The translations under genes and the position numbers were made by a program. The notes below the pieces were generated by a model. The model had not been told where the DNA came from, made no database searches, and saw only the letters and a list, made by a program, of their open reading frames with translations. From assembly GCF_000192475.1 (NCBI RefSeq), contig NZ_AEYW01000013.1, positions 62,001-126,000 on the forward strand: a DNA stretch of 64,000 nucleotides, written 5' to 3'. Below, one piece after another: positions 1 to 9,194 of the stretch; the stretch's first letter is position 1, and each line of letters starts with the position of its first letter. The DNA comes from Ruegeria conchae (GTDB lineage: Bacteria; Pseudomonadota; Alphaproteobacteria; Rhodobacterales; Rhodobacteraceae).

Positions 1-1361
1 CACTGATCGGTCAGCATCGGCTCGATCACGACTTTTGAGCGGTCGCCGAATGGCTGCATGATTGGTTTGGATTCGACCAGCGGAACGGTTTTGTCCGCGC
101 CTTCGTGGTCCGGCTTCAGCGCGGTCGATCCCAGACGCGGGTCATCAGCACGGGTCATGACAGCCAGACCTTCGCTGGTGATCTCGTCGATCACTTTGGC
201 GCGCGCCTCGAACCGGTCCAATCCGCGCAGGTGGTCGGGAACAAGGTTGATCGCGTCGATCTCACCTTCGGTAAAGGACTGACCGCGTGCGTATTGACCG
301 GCTTTGTACGCCTCATTCGCGTAAGGTGCGCCATCGGCCCGCATGTGCCCGCTTGTATCCATCAGGCGATACAGCGGTATGCCACCACGTTTGGCGACCT
401 GATAGTCGTTGAAATCATGCGCGCCAGTGATCTTCACCGCGCCCGAGCCGAAATCGGGATCGGGGTAATCATCGTTAATAATCGGGATATGACGGCGGTG
501 CTCTTTCGGACCAACCGGGATTTCGCAAAGCTTGCCGACGATGGGGGCGTACCGTTCGTCCGAGGGATGAACCGCAACCGCGCCATCACCCAGCATGGTT
601 TCGGGGCGCGTCGTGGCGATCGAGATGTAATCGCGCTCTTCCTCAAGCACTACGTTCCCGTCTTCGTCCTTCTCGACGTAAGTGTATGTCTCGCCCCCGG
701 CCAGCGGGTATTTGAAGTGCCACATGTGGCCGGCGACTTCGATATTCTCGACTTCCAAGTCCGAAATGGCAGTTTCGAAATGCGGATCCCAGTTGACCAG
801 CCGCTTACCGCGATAGATCAGGCCTTTTTCGTACATCTCGACGAAGACCTTGATGACCGCGTCGTGAAAATTCGCAGAATTTTCGTGTCCGGTACGCGGA
901 TCGCGCGGCGCGCCAGCCATGGTGAAAGCATTGCGCGACCAATCACAGGACGACCCCAGTCGTTTCAACTGTTCGATGATCGTGCCGCCGTATTCGCCTT
1001 TCCATTCCCAGACCTTGTCCAGAAATGCCTCACGCCCTAGTTCGCGCCGACCAGGTTGCTGAGTGGCCGCCAGCATCTTTTCGACCTGCATCTGCGTGGC
1101 GATACCAGCGTGGTCCTGACCGGGCTGCCACAGAGTGTCGAAGCCGCGCATCCGGTGCCAACGGGTCAGAATATCCTGCAACGTGTTGTTGAACGCATGG
1201 CCCACATGCAAGGCCCCCGTCACGTTGGGCGGCGGGATCATGATGGTAAAGCTCTCGTCGCGCGATTTGTTCGCGCCTGCCTTGAAGGCTCCGGCCTGTT
1301 CCCAGGCCTGATAGATGCGGGCCTCGGCCTCGGCCGCGTTGAATGTCTTTTCCATCGCCAT
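1..1361 (-). CDS. valS: Valine--tRNA ligase, N-terminal part (runs off the left edge)
   Basis: Class I aminoacyl-tRNA synthetase that charges tRNA-Val in the cytoplasm. About 450 N-terminal residues are in the window and the 3' end lies to the left. The reverse strand reads [20 protein letters not shown], then [17 protein letters not shown], which carries the HIGH-type ATP-binding motif (HVGH), and later [14 protein letters not shown], typical of the editing-domain junction in ValRS. These three landmarks, in this order, make the assignment firm. Two in-frame ATGs (1361 and 1355) are possible starts. I chose the outer one, but there is no strong ribosome binding site for either. The KMSKS motif and anticodon-binding domain must be outside the window. 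Confidence 0.95.
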   Translation of the reverse strand, partial: MAMEKTFNAAEAEARIYQAWEQAGAFKAGANKSRDESFTIMIPPPNVTGALHVGHAFNNTLQDILTRWHRMRGFDTLWQPGQDHAGIATQMQVEKMLAATQQPGRRELGREAFLDKVWEWKGEYGGTIIEQLKRLGSSCDWSRNAFTMAGAPRDPRTGHENSANFHDAVIKVFVEMYEKGLIYRGKRLVNWDPHFETAISDLEVENIEVAGHMWHFKYPLAGGETYTYVEKDEDGNVVLEEERDYISIATTRPETMLGDGAVAVHPSDERYAPIVGKLCEIPVGPKEHRRHIPIINDDYPDPDFGSGAVKITGAHDFNDYQVAKRGGIPLYRLMDTSGHMRADGAPYANEAYKAGQYARGQSFTEGEIDAINLVPDHLRGLDRFEARAKVIDEITSEGLAVMTRADDPRLGSTALKPDHEGADKTVPLVESKPIMQPFGDRSKVVIEPMLTDQ

Positions 1362-1454
1362 GGGATGCGTCCTGCGTCAACAAATTCGGGTCAGCGCCTG
1401 CAATAGCGAATGGACGCGGGAAGGGGAAGGCCCTGCGCGGCAGTCGGGCCCGTC

Positions 1455-2354
1455 TCAGCCCGGATTCGATGGGGCCTGATCGTAAAGCTGCAGTTTCTCA
1501 CCGGCCCCCTGGGCCATCGCTTTGGCCTGATCGGCGCGAATGCGCGCGTGAAGGTCCAGAGCGTCTTGTGCAAACAATTCCTTCGGCGCCGGGATGTGAA
1601 TGAAATTCCCCACCCGGTCTTCGCCGCGCGCCAGAATGGCGTAGTCACGGTCGGCGACCTTTTGCTGCGCGTTGGGGTTGAGATAGCGGATGGCCAGACC
1701 GATCCGACGATCATCCGACGCGTTTGGACCTGATCCGTGGATCGTCAGCCCGTGATGCAGTGACATCTGACCGGGCTGTAGCTCGATATGCGTCTTGTCC
1801 TCATCTGCAACGTCCACTGCAACTTCCTGCCCACGCGACAGCAGGTTGTTGTCGGAAAACGTATCATTATGCGGCAGGATCGGATTCTTGTGGCTGGCTT
1901 TCACAAAATCCATGCAACCGCTTTCGACTGTTGCGGGGGACAGGGCGATCCATGCGGTCAACTGGTCCGAGGTTTCACCCATCCCCCAATAGGTCAGGTC
2001 CTGATGCATGCCCACCACCTGCGTTGTACGCGGTTCCTTGATGAACAGTTCAGCCGACCACAGCAGCAGATCGGGACCCAGCACGCCTTCGACTACGTCC
2101 AGAACGCGCGGGTCCAGAGAAATGCGCGTGGCCAGAGGCATCACCACATGCGCGTTGATGCGTTTGTACATGTTCAATGGCAGTGGCAGGTCCGCCTCGC
2201 GCCAATTGGCTTCGACATCTTCCAACTCGGCACGGAACCCAGCGGCTTCTGCGGCAGAGAACACGGGGATCGGAAAGATAAACCCCTCATCCCAATAGGC
2301 CTTGACAGCTTGGCTCTTCAATCGGCCATTCGTCAGCTTGATTTCTGTGGTCAC
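1455..2354 (-). CDS. Phytanoyl-CoA dioxygenase (PhyH) family protein
   Basis: Predicted non-haem Fe(II)/2-oxoglutarate oxygenase of 299 residues, soluble. The family ligands are visible: the HxD pair in GMHQDLTYWG, a distal His in LHHGLTIHGSGPN, and an Arg in RRIGLAIRY that would bind 2-oxoglutarate. PhyH proteins hydroxylate a wide range of small molecules (acyl-CoAs, ectoine, halogenated or aminated compounds), so the substrate cannot be named from sequence. It reads in the same direction as valS, about 90 bases upstream of it, and is divergent from the molybdoprotein gene at 2531. A good AGGTTCCCGT-like stretch precedes the ATG but no classical strong Shine-Dalgarno. Family assignment is secure and function is open. 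Confidence 0.88.
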   Translation of the reverse strand: MTTEIKLTNGRLKSQAVKAYWDEGFIFPIPVFSAAEAAGFRAELEDVEANWREADLPLPLNMYKRINAHVVMPLATRISLDPRVLDVVEGVLGPDLLLWSAELFIKEPRTTQVVGMHQDLTYWGMGETSDQLTAWIALSPATVESGCMDFVKASHKNPILPHNDTFSDNNLLSRGQEVAVDVADEDKTHIELQPGQMSLHHGLTIHGSGPNASDDRRIGLAIRYLNPNAQQKVADRDYAILARGEDRVGNFIHIPAPKELFAQDALDLHARIRADQAKAMAQGAGEKLQLYDQAPSNPG

Positions 2355-2530
2355 GGGAACCTCCGCAAGACTGAATATGGGTTCAGCCTAGGCGTGCCCA
2401 AGTTGGGCGCGCAACGCGGTTTCCAGACATGAATGTCGCTTTCAGACCGCGCGCAGGGAAATTTTCAGCCTCTGGACAAGGAGCAGCTTCACGCTAGGGT
2501 CGCGCATTCAGGCAGCCAAAGGATCATCCC

Positions 2531-4822
2531 ATGGAAAAATTCGGCAAAAGCCAGCCCGTCAAACGAACCGAAGATCAGCGGTTTCTGACCGGGCAGGGGC
2601 GGTACATGGATGATGCGGTGCCCGAGAATGCCCTGTTTGCTGCTTTCTTTCGAAGCTCTATGGCGCATGCCACGATAACTGCGCTGGACCTTGAAGAGGC
2701 GCGTGCGGCTGATGGGGTGCGTCTGGTCATGGCACTCGAGGATCTGACCGATGCCGGGATCGATACAGTGATGAATGCCACCACAGTTGCCAACCGCGAC
2801 GGCACTCAAGGCGCAGCGTCCGAACGGAACATGTTGGCCAAGGATCGCGTGCGTTTCGTCGGGGAACCCGTTGCGGTCGTCATTGCCGACTCATTGTTGC
2901 AGGCGCGCGATGCAGTCGAATTGATCTGGATGGAAACCGAAGACCTGCCGGTCAAGACGGATGTCGCTGCGGGTGGGGAGCCTTTGCATCCACAAGCCCC
3001 CGACAACCGCGCCTTTGACTGGGGCTTGGGTGATGAGAAGGCGACCAATGCGGCCTTTCAGTCTGCGGCGCGCACCGTCGCGCTGAACGTGCATGACAAC
3101 CGGGTCATCGTGAGCTCGATCGAACCGCGTGGCTGTCAGGCCGATTGGTCGGGTAGCCGTTTGCATTTCTCCTATGGCGGGCAGGGCGTCTGGGGGATGA
3201 AAGCGCAACTGGCACATAAGCTGAAACTGGATCCCGAGGCGATCCGCGTTACTACGCCCGATGTCGGCGGCGGATTCGGTATGAAGGCGATGCCCTATCC
3301 CGAATACTTCACCGTTGCTGTTGCTGCTATGAAATTGGGCCAGCCCGTGCACTGGATGTCGGACCGGTCCGAAGCGATGCTGTCCGATCACCACGGCCGT
3401 GACCTGACCTCGCTGGCGGAACTCGCATTTGATGCGGATCACAAGATCACCGCCTACCGGGTCCACAGCAAGATCAACCTTGGTGCCTATAACAGCCACT
3501 TCGCACAGGCCATCCAAACCCAATTGTTTAGCCGCGTTCTGATGGGCGTCTACGATGTGCAAACCACCTATTTGCGGGTCGAGGGATTCTTCACCAACAC
3601 CACGCAGGTCGATGCCTATCGCGGGGCCGGTCGGCCTGAGGCGATCTATGTATTGGAGCGTGTCATGGACCGCGCTGCACGCGAGCTTGGCGTCGACCCG
3701 TGGGAACTGCGGCGCAAGAATTTCATCCGACCCGAAGCTTTCCCCTACAAGACCGCAACCGGTGAAACCTATGATGTGGGTGAGTTCGACATGGTCCTCA
3801 GCCGCGCCGCCGAGCAGACCACCGGCTTTGAGGCCCGCAAGGCGGCGGATGCCGAAAACGGTCTGATCCGGGGGCAGGGGCTTTGTTACTATATCGAAAG
3901 TATTTTGGGGGATCCTTCCGAGGGGGCAAAGGTCGAGTTTTGCGAGGATGGAACGGTGAACCTCTATGTCGGCACGCAGTCCAACGGGCAGGGGCATGAA
4001 ACAGTCTATGCCCAGTTCCTGTCAGATCAGACGGGCATTCCGGCGCACCTGATCAATGTTGTGCAAGGCGACACGGACAGGCTGGCGCAAGGTGGCGGGA
4101 CTGGCGGGTCACGCTCGGTCACGACCCAAAGCAACGCGACACTGGTGACGGTTGATACGATGATTGCCGCATTCACACCCTATCTTGCGGATAAGATGGG
4201 GGTAGAGGAAAGCGATGTGACCTTCGACCATGAAACCTTCCGCGCGCCGGGGTCCAACCTGACCCCCACGCTGACCGAGGCGGCTGAGATGGCGCGCGCA
4301 GACGGGCGCACCGATCTGTTGCAACACAAGGCGCGCGCCAAGTTAGAGGCGCGCAGCTATCCCAACGGCGCACATGTTGCTGAAGTTGTTATTGATTCTT
4401 TCACTGGTGAAACATGGGTCGATCGCTACACGGTCGTGGATGATTTCGGTAACCTTATCAATCCGATGCTCGCCGAAGGGCAAGTGCATGGAGGAGTTGT
4501 GCAGGGTATCGGTCAGGCGCTGAATGAACATGTTGTGCATGATGCCGAGGGGCAACTGCTCACGGCATCGTTCATGGACTACGCCTTGCCCCGTGCGGCG
4601 GGGATACCCATGATAGAGTTTACCTCGGTGCCAATTCCATCAACCGCCAACCCGATGGGGATGAAAGGCTGTGGCGAGGCCGGCACCGTGGGCGCATTGG
4701 CCGCTGTGGCAAACGCGGTTCAGGATGCGCTCTGGGATCACGGGGTGCGGCAGGCGGATATGCCTTTCACACCTCATAGAGTTTGGGAATTGTTGACGCA
4801 TGGTTCTGTCGCGGCTGAGTAG
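2531..4822 (+). CDS. Xanthine dehydrogenase/CO dehydrogenase family molybdopterin-binding large subunit (form II CoxL-like)
   Basis: Large molybdenum-cofactor subunit of the xanthine oxidase family, 763 residues, the usual length. It opens with the family signature (GKSQPVKRTEDQRFLTGQG), has the cofactor loops GGGFGMKAMPYPEY and GTGGSRSVTTQSN, and ends with the conserved active-site Glu in MKGCGEAGTVGA. The active-site loop reads AYRGAGRPEA, the form described for form-II (BMS-type) CoxL homologues rather than the cysteine-containing loop of true CO dehydrogenases, so carbon monoxide oxidation should not be assumed. The FAD (CoxM) and 2Fe-2S (CoxS) subunit genes normally found beside it are absent here, so partners must be encoded elsewhere. 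Its 3' end overlaps the next gene by 23 bases. Confidence 0.92.
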   Translation: MEKFGKSQPVKRTEDQRFLTGQGRYMDDAVPENALFAAFFRSSMAHATITALDLEEARAADGVRLVMALEDLTDAGIDTVMNATTVANRDGTQGAASERNMLAKDRVRFVGEPVAVVIADSLLQARDAVELIWMETEDLPVKTDVAAGGEPLHPQAPDNRAFDWGLGDEKATNAAFQSAARTVALNVHDNRVIVSSIEPRGCQADWSGSRLHFSYGGQGVWGMKAQLAHKLKLDPEAIRVTTPDVGGGFGMKAMPYPEYFTVAVAAMKLGQPVHWMSDRSEAMLSDHHGRDLTSLAELAFDADHKITAYRVHSKINLGAYNSHFAQAIQTQLFSRVLMGVYDVQTTYLRVEGFFTNTTQVDAYRGAGRPEAIYVLERVMDRAARELGVDPWELRRKNFIRPEAFPYKTATGETYDVGEFDMVLSRAAEQTTGFEARKAADAENGLIRGQGLCYYIESILGDPSEGAKVEFCEDGTVNLYVGTQSNGQGHETVYAQFLSDQTGIPAHLINVVQGDTDRLAQGGGTGGSRSVTTQSNATLVTVDTMIAAFTPYLADKMGVEESDVTFDHETFRAPGSNLTPTLTEAAEMARADGRTDLLQHKARAKLEARSYPNGAHVAEVVIDSFTGETWVDRYTVVDDFGNLINPMLAEGQVHGGVVQGIGQALNEHVVHDAEGQLLTASFMDYALPRAAGIPMIEFTSVPIPSTANPMGMKGCGEAGTVGALAAVANAVQDALWDHGVRQADMPFTPHRVWELLTHGSVAAE

Positions 4823-5876
4823 AAAGGTACTGGGATGGCTCGGGCGGCCTCTGCGGTCCGAGCACTCGGCCGAAACACGCCATCGCGAACCGATCAGCCA
4901 TGTCATCATCCTTGATGGCACCATGTCGACACTTGAACCGGGTTATGAGACTCACGCCGGCCAGACCCTGCGTCTGTGCTGCGAGATGGGCAGCAAGGTT
5001 TCGGTCTTCTACGAAGCCGGTGTGCAGTGGGAAAGCTGGAAGTCCACTATGGACGTGATGATGGGCCGGGGCATCAACCGCCAGATCAGACGCGCCTATG
5101 GCTACCTCGCATCTCGCTATAAGCCCGGCGACAAGATCTTTTTCATCGGCTATTCACGCGGCGCCTACGGGGTGCGCAGCCTTGCGGGTGTGATTGACGC
5201 GATCGGGCTGCTCAAGGCCGAACACGCTACTGTTCGCAATATCAAACAGGCCTATCGCCATTATGAATGCACCGCCAACGGCAAGGCTGCGGCGGAGTTT
5301 CGGCAGGCCTTCTGCCATGAGGGTGTTGCCATCGAGATGGTCGGCGTCTGGGACACGGTCAAAGCGCTGGGCCTGCGCCTGCCGCTGCTGTGGCGCTGGG
5401 CCGAGGAACGCCACGCCTTCCACAACCACCAGCTTGGCCCCGCCACCCGCCATGGTTATCACGCCATGGGTTTGGACGAGACCCGCGAGGTGTTCGAGCC
5501 GGTATTGTGGAAATGTACCCCCGATTTCAAAGGCCATATCGAGCAGGTCTGGTTCCGAGGCACCCATGGCGATGTCGGAGGTCAGCTGAACGGTTTCGAA
5601 GAAGCCCGCCCCCTCAGCAACATCTCCCTGATTTGGATGCTGGACAAAGCCGAGCTGCACGGGTTGCCCCTGCCCGAAGGCTGGCGCGACCGTTTCCCCA
5701 CCGACCCCCATGCCCGCTCGGTAGGCACATGGCGCGGCTGGGGCAAGATTTTCCTGCTGCGCAAACATCGCAAAGTGGGAAAGGACCGGTCAGAGAAGCT
5801 GCATGTTTCGGTCGCGCCGGATGAGCTGCCCCGCTGGGTGCCGATGCCGGATTTGCCATCGCATCCAGCGCAGTGA
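4800..5876 (+). CDS. DUF2235 domain-containing alpha/beta hydrolase
   Basis: Predicted serine hydrolase of 358 residues. The DUF2235 pattern is clear: an N-terminal strand VIILDGTMST, the nucleophile elbow FIGYSRGAYGVRSLAG near residue 120, VGVWDTVKALG, and WFRGTHGDVGGQ with the catalytic-region Asp/His. DUF2235 includes type VI secretion phospholipase effectors (Tle1) but also many housekeeping proteins. No secretion genes, VgrG or immunity gene are nearby, so an effector role is not supported. There is no signal peptide. The ATG overlaps the end of the molybdoprotein gene, implying co-transcription and possibly translational coupling. Alternative start: the Met at 4922-4924 seems too far inside the domain. 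Confidence 0.88.
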   Translation: MVLSRLSRKVLGWLGRPLRSEHSAETRHREPISHVIILDGTMSTLEPGYETHAGQTLRLCCEMGSKVSVFYEAGVQWESWKSTMDVMMGRGINRQIRRAYGYLASRYKPGDKIFFIGYSRGAYGVRSLAGVIDAIGLLKAEHATVRNIKQAYRHYECTANGKAAAEFRQAFCHEGVAIEMVGVWDTVKALGLRLPLLWRWAEERHAFHNHQLGPATRHGYHAMGLDETREVFEPVLWKCTPDFKGHIEQVWFRGTHGDVGGQLNGFEEARPLSNISLIWMLDKAELHGLPLPEGWRDRFPTDPHARSVGTWRGWGKIFLLRKHRKVGKDRSEKLHVSVAPDELPRWVPMPDLPSHPAQ

Positions 5877-5983
5877 AAGGTTGATCATGTGCCGGCGGTT
5901 GCAAGATCACCGACACCTCAATGTCAGGTTCGAGCCCAAAGTGACCGATGACAGTCGTCAATTTTGGAACTTGCGCCAAGGCA

Positions 5984-6220
5984 TCAGTCAGATTTATCCG
6001 TTTTGTTTTTATCAATGCGGCGTTCGATCACACTTAGCATAAACACAACGTAGATCATGGGGAATGCAGCCAGATACCAAAGCAACGACTGTCGACCATA
6101 GTTGAAATGAACCAGCAGTAACACTGTAGAAACAAACAACAGTTTCACGCCCAGTCCTTTTCGGAACTGAGGAAGCTCGTTTCTCGTAGGAACTCTGATC
6201 AACTCAATCAATCGTGTCAT
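5984..6220 (-). CDS. Small two-helix membrane protein, hypothetical
   Basis: A 78-residue reading frame beginning MTRLIELIRVPTRNELPQF. Two hydrophobic segments are visible (LLFVSTVLLLVHF and LLWYLAAFPMIYVVFML) followed by a charged tail rich in Lys and Asp. I do not recognise the family. The frame is open further upstream to 6328, but the extra residues look non-coding, so I chose the internal ATG. There is no convincing ribosome binding site, and base composition is lower in G+C than the neighbours. It could be a small inner-membrane protein of an accessory type or a chance frame. Confidence 0.4.
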   Translation of the reverse strand: MTRLIELIRVPTRNELPQFRKGLGVKLLFVSTVLLLVHFNYGRQSLLWYLAAFPMIYVVFMLSVIERRIDKNKTDKSD

Positions 6221-6370
6221 GGCTTTATTGCACGTCTGTTGGTTGCGAATGTCAAGAAACCAACACAACGCCACGCTGCCTCTGAAAATGATTGGCATTT
6301 CAGCCCAAGTTACAAGCCAGACTCTCATGTTTGAATGGCAGTTTTGTCCGCACAGCTGACACTCCGGTCG

Positions 6371-6404
6371 AAAACACCCTCGCAGCTTTCAGCGAGGGTG
6401 TTTT
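6371..6404. terminator. Strong symmetric hairpin, probable bidirectional terminator
   Basis: A perfect 13-base inverted repeat (AAAACACCCTCGC and GCGAGGGTGTTTT) around an 8-base loop. The outer A/T ends give a T-run on both strands. It lies downstream of gcrA (minus strand), so it most likely ends the gcrA transcript. Confidence 0.75.
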
Positions 6405-6529
6405 CTTTGTAAGAGCTCGCTACGCCTTGTGTCGTTCCCGACTATGCAGCGCTTCCGGTAAGAGGCGTGGCGAAACGCCTGCGCCCTTTTCACGTTCTAT
6501 AGTAAAGATTTAGGTTCTTGTGTTCGCTA

Positions 6530-7099
6530 TTATCGCCGACGGTCGCGACGCGAGCTCATTGGCTGGAACGCCACGCCCACATGCGCCTCGCAATAAGGCT
6601 TGCCCGCCTCAACCGGAAGGCCGCAGAACCAGAAATCCTCGGTCGCGGGGTCGCCGACGGGCCATTTGCAGGTTTTCTCGGTCAGTTCCATCAAGGTCAG
6701 CTTCTTGGCTTTCTTCTCAATCTCGTTGACCTTGGCCAGCGCCTCGGGGCTGATTTCGTTGGCCGAAGGCTGCGGTGGCAAGGGCTGACCCGCCGGGATA
6801 ATCTGGCGGCGGGCAGGGATAGCCGGTTTCGCTTCCGGAGCAGGCGCCGGTCGGGCCGGTTCTGTTTTGGGCGCCGGTTTTGGCTTGGCCTCCGCCTTGG
6901 GCGCGGGTGCCGGTTTTTCCTTGGGCTCGGCCTTTGCCGGGCTGGCGCCGGTTGCACGGTTCGACAGGCCCAGACGGTGAACCTTACCGATCACCGCGTT
7001 GCGGGTCACGCCGCCCAGTTCCTTGGCGATCTGGCTGGCCGACTGGCCCTCGCCCCACATTTTCTTCAGCAGCTCTACACGCTCGTCAGTCCAGGACAT
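6530..7099 (-). CDS. gcrA: GcrA family cell cycle regulator
   Basis: Alphaproteobacterial transcription factor that works with sigma-70 RNA polymerase at promoters carrying CcrM-methylated GANTC sites and controls the cell cycle. The 189-residue protein starts with the diagnostic helix-turn-helix region (MSWTDERVELLKKMWGEG, then GGVTRNAVIGKVHRLGL). It has a long Ala/Pro/Lys/Glu linker at about residues 50-115 and ends in the conserved Cys-rich domain (TCKWPVGDP, FWFCGLPV, YCEAHVGVAFQP). Two consecutive ATGs occur. The second gives the canonical MSWTDE start and better spacing from the AAAGG upstream. The linker is repeat-like (KPAPAPKAEAKPKPAPK) and probably disordered. Assignment is firm. 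Confidence 0.96.
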   Translation of the reverse strand: MSWTDERVELLKKMWGEGQSASQIAKELGGVTRNAVIGKVHRLGLSNRATGASPAKAEPKEKPAPAPKAEAKPKPAPKTEPARPAPAPEAKPAIPARRQIIPAGQPLPPQPSANEISPEALAKVNEIEKKAKKLTLMELTEKTCKWPVGDPATEDFWFCGLPVEAGKPYCEAHVGVAFQPMSSRRDRRR

Positions 7100-7224
7100 C
7101 ATTTGCCTTTCAAAAGCGGAAAGCGGCCCCGGATTCGGGCCGCCTTGGGAAATCGTCTCAGCCCCCTATTTTAATCACTGCGGCCCGAGTTACAAGCGGT
7201 CTTCGAATCAGGTAAGGGGCAGAC

Positions 7225-8028
7225 ATGCAGAATCTCTTGGATCATGACGCGCGCCGCTTTGGCGCAGTGAACTGGATGGGCCTCTATACGCTGGCGCAGC
7301 GCGAAACCCTACGCTTTCTGGCGGTGTGGACTCAGACCTTGCTGGCCCCTCTGGTGACGGCGGGATTGTTCCTGCTGATCTTCACCATTGCCATCGGTCC
7401 CAGCCGTCCGGATGTGATGGGTGTTCCGTTCCTGACGTTTCTGGCCCCTGGCATCATGATGATGACGGTGATCCAGAATGCCTTTGCCAACACCTCGTCT
7501 TCGATGGTGATCGCCAAGGTGCAGGGCAATATCGTGGACACGCTGATGCCACCGCTGTCGCCGCTGGAAATCCTGCTGGGTTATCTGGCTGGCGGCATCG
7601 TTCGCGGTGTCCTGATCGCCCTTGTCGTTGCAACTGCGCTGGCGCTTGTTTTGGGTATCGTGCCGAAAAACCCGTTGATCGCACTGACCTTCGTGGTTCT
7701 GGGCGGGGCCTTCATGGGCGCGCTGGGCCTTTTTGCCGGCATATTTGCCAATAAGTTCGATCAGATGGCTGCGATTACTAACTTTATCGTCACGCCACTG
7801 GCCTTCCTGTCGGGCACTTTCTATTCGGTCGAGGCCCTGCCGCCGGTGCTGAACCGGCTCAGCCATGTGAACCCGGTCTTCTACCTGATCGACGGGTTGC
7901 GATATGGCATGATTGGTGTCTCTGACAGTTCGCCTTGGCTGGGGATGTTGATTTGCACGAGCGCGACCGTGCTGGTTGGCGCACTGACCTGGCAGATGTT
8001 GCGTACAGGCTATCGGCTCAAGGCCTGA
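7225..8028 (+). CDS. ABC-2 type transporter permease
   Basis: Inner-membrane permease of 267 residues with six predicted membrane helices and the ABC-2 signature region FLSGTFYSVEALPPVLNRLSH near residues 193-213, as in NodJ/YadH-type exporters. The N-terminus (WMGLYTLAQRETLRFLAVWTQ) is typical of the group. No ATPase gene is adjacent. The usual YadG-like partner must be elsewhere or the gene is an orphan. The 3' end overlaps the convergent DMT transporter gene by 19 bases. The exported substrate cannot be predicted. Confidence 0.88.
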   Translation: MQNLLDHDARRFGAVNWMGLYTLAQRETLRFLAVWTQTLLAPLVTAGLFLLIFTIAIGPSRPDVMGVPFLTFLAPGIMMMTVIQNAFANTSSSMVIAKVQGNIVDTLMPPLSPLEILLGYLAGGIVRGVLIALVVATALALVLGIVPKNPLIALTFVVLGGAFMGALGLFAGIFANKFDQMAAITNFIVTPLAFLSGTFYSVEALPPVLNRLSHVNPVFYLIDGLRYGMIGVSDSSPWLGMLICTSATVLVGALTWQMLRTGYRLKA

Positions 8029-8900
8029 CGCTGTCGCGCCTCACGCCAGACCAGGATTAGGCCACCAGTGAGGATGATGGCCGATCCGATCATGCTGACG
8101 CTGTCCGGGACAACCTGAAACACGGCGAAATCATAGAGCGCGGCGAATATCAGCGTGGCATAGCTGATCGGCGCCACAAAGGACGCATCCGCCCGCGCCA
8201 TTCCGTTGACGAAACAGGCCTGAGCGCAGGCCATCAACACGCCGATCGCCGCCAATGCCGCCCATTGCTGCGGGGTCGGCATCTGGAACACAAAGCTGAC
8301 CGCAACCGTCGCAATTGTCAGCCCCATCGCGTTGTTGATCAGCAAGATCTGAATTGGAATTTCGCGGCCAGAGAGTTTCTTGATGAAAATCAGCTCCATC
8401 CCAATCACTGCTGCCGCGGTTAGGGCTAGCAAGGCGGCGGGTTGAAAACTCGCGGGTGTTGGGCGCAACAGTACCAGTGCTCCGATCAGCGCTACAATGG
8501 CTGCCATCCAGCGCCACGGACCGACGCCTTCTTTAAGCAGCGGGATCGCCAGCACCATTGCAAAGACCGGGTTCAGGAAGGATATTGCCGTCGCATCCGC
8601 AATCGGGATGAACGCAACCGAGGCGAACATCAACGTAATCCCAAGCCAGCCAAAACTTGTCCGCCCGACATGGAGGCCCCAATGGACACGCCCGAGGCGC
8701 GGGCGCAGGATTCCGACGGTCGTGACGATTACCAGAAAGGCAAACAGAAACCGCCCGTGGCTGATCTGCATTGGATTCAGCGCAGGCCCAAGAACATCTG
8801 TGCCCAGCGCCTTGGCTAGTAATGTGGTGCCTGCCAGAATGGCGCTGGCCACAAGAATCAACAGGGCCGCAAGGGCAGGGTTCTGGCTTATCGGAGTCAT
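8010..8900 (-). CDS. DMT family transporter (EamA domain)
   Basis: Drug/metabolite-transporter superfamily protein of 296 residues with ten predicted membrane helices in two EamA repeats. The first repeat shows HGRFLFAFLVIV and FLNPVFAMVLAIPLLKEGVG. The second shows FVAPISYATLIFAALYDFAVF. Members export metabolites such as amino acids, and the substrate is unknown. I chose the ATG at 8900 (MTPISQNPALAALL) rather than a TTG at 8942, because the family begins near the first helix. It converges on the ABC-2 permease gene with a short overlap. Confidence 0.85.
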   Translation of the reverse strand: MTPISQNPALAALLILVASAILAGTTLLAKALGTDVLGPALNPMQISHGRFLFAFLVIVTTVGILRPRLGRVHWGLHVGRTSFGWLGITLMFASVAFIPIADATAISFLNPVFAMVLAIPLLKEGVGPWRWMAAIVALIGALVLLRPTPASFQPAALLALTAAAVIGMELIFIKKLSGREIPIQILLINNAMGLTIATVAVSFVFQMPTPQQWAALAAIGVLMACAQACFVNGMARADASFVAPISYATLIFAALYDFAVFQVVPDSVSMIGSAIILTGGLILVWREARQRQALSR

Positions 8901-9194
8901 GGCCCACCCGTGCGTTAGCGCAGGACAAATGGCAAGCAGCAAATCCCGGTCTCAGAATGATTTTTGCCTTATTCGCAAAAACGGGGTTTTCAGACTAAAC
9001 GTACACCGCTATACGACCCGCCATGATCAAAGCCGCACATATCCTGCGCCTCCGACGCCTGCGCTTTACCGCGTAACCGGCCCGTTTGATCTATTTGCGC
9101 TGTCTAAATCCGCGCAATCCCAACCAAATCAGTTGACGACCATGGCCCCAGTGTATCACTCACAGGGCTCAAGCTATTCGAAAAGGATGATCCG

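Noticed and set aside
2531-4822. True aerobic CO dehydrogenase
   Set aside because: The active-site loop is AYRGAGR, the form-II type, not the Cys-containing loop of form I, and coxS and coxM are absent here.
4800-5876. Type VI secretion lipase effector (Tle1-like)
   Set aside because: DUF2235 fits the family, but there is no VgrG, PAAR, adaptor or immunity gene nearby, and the gene overlaps a molybdoenzyme gene.
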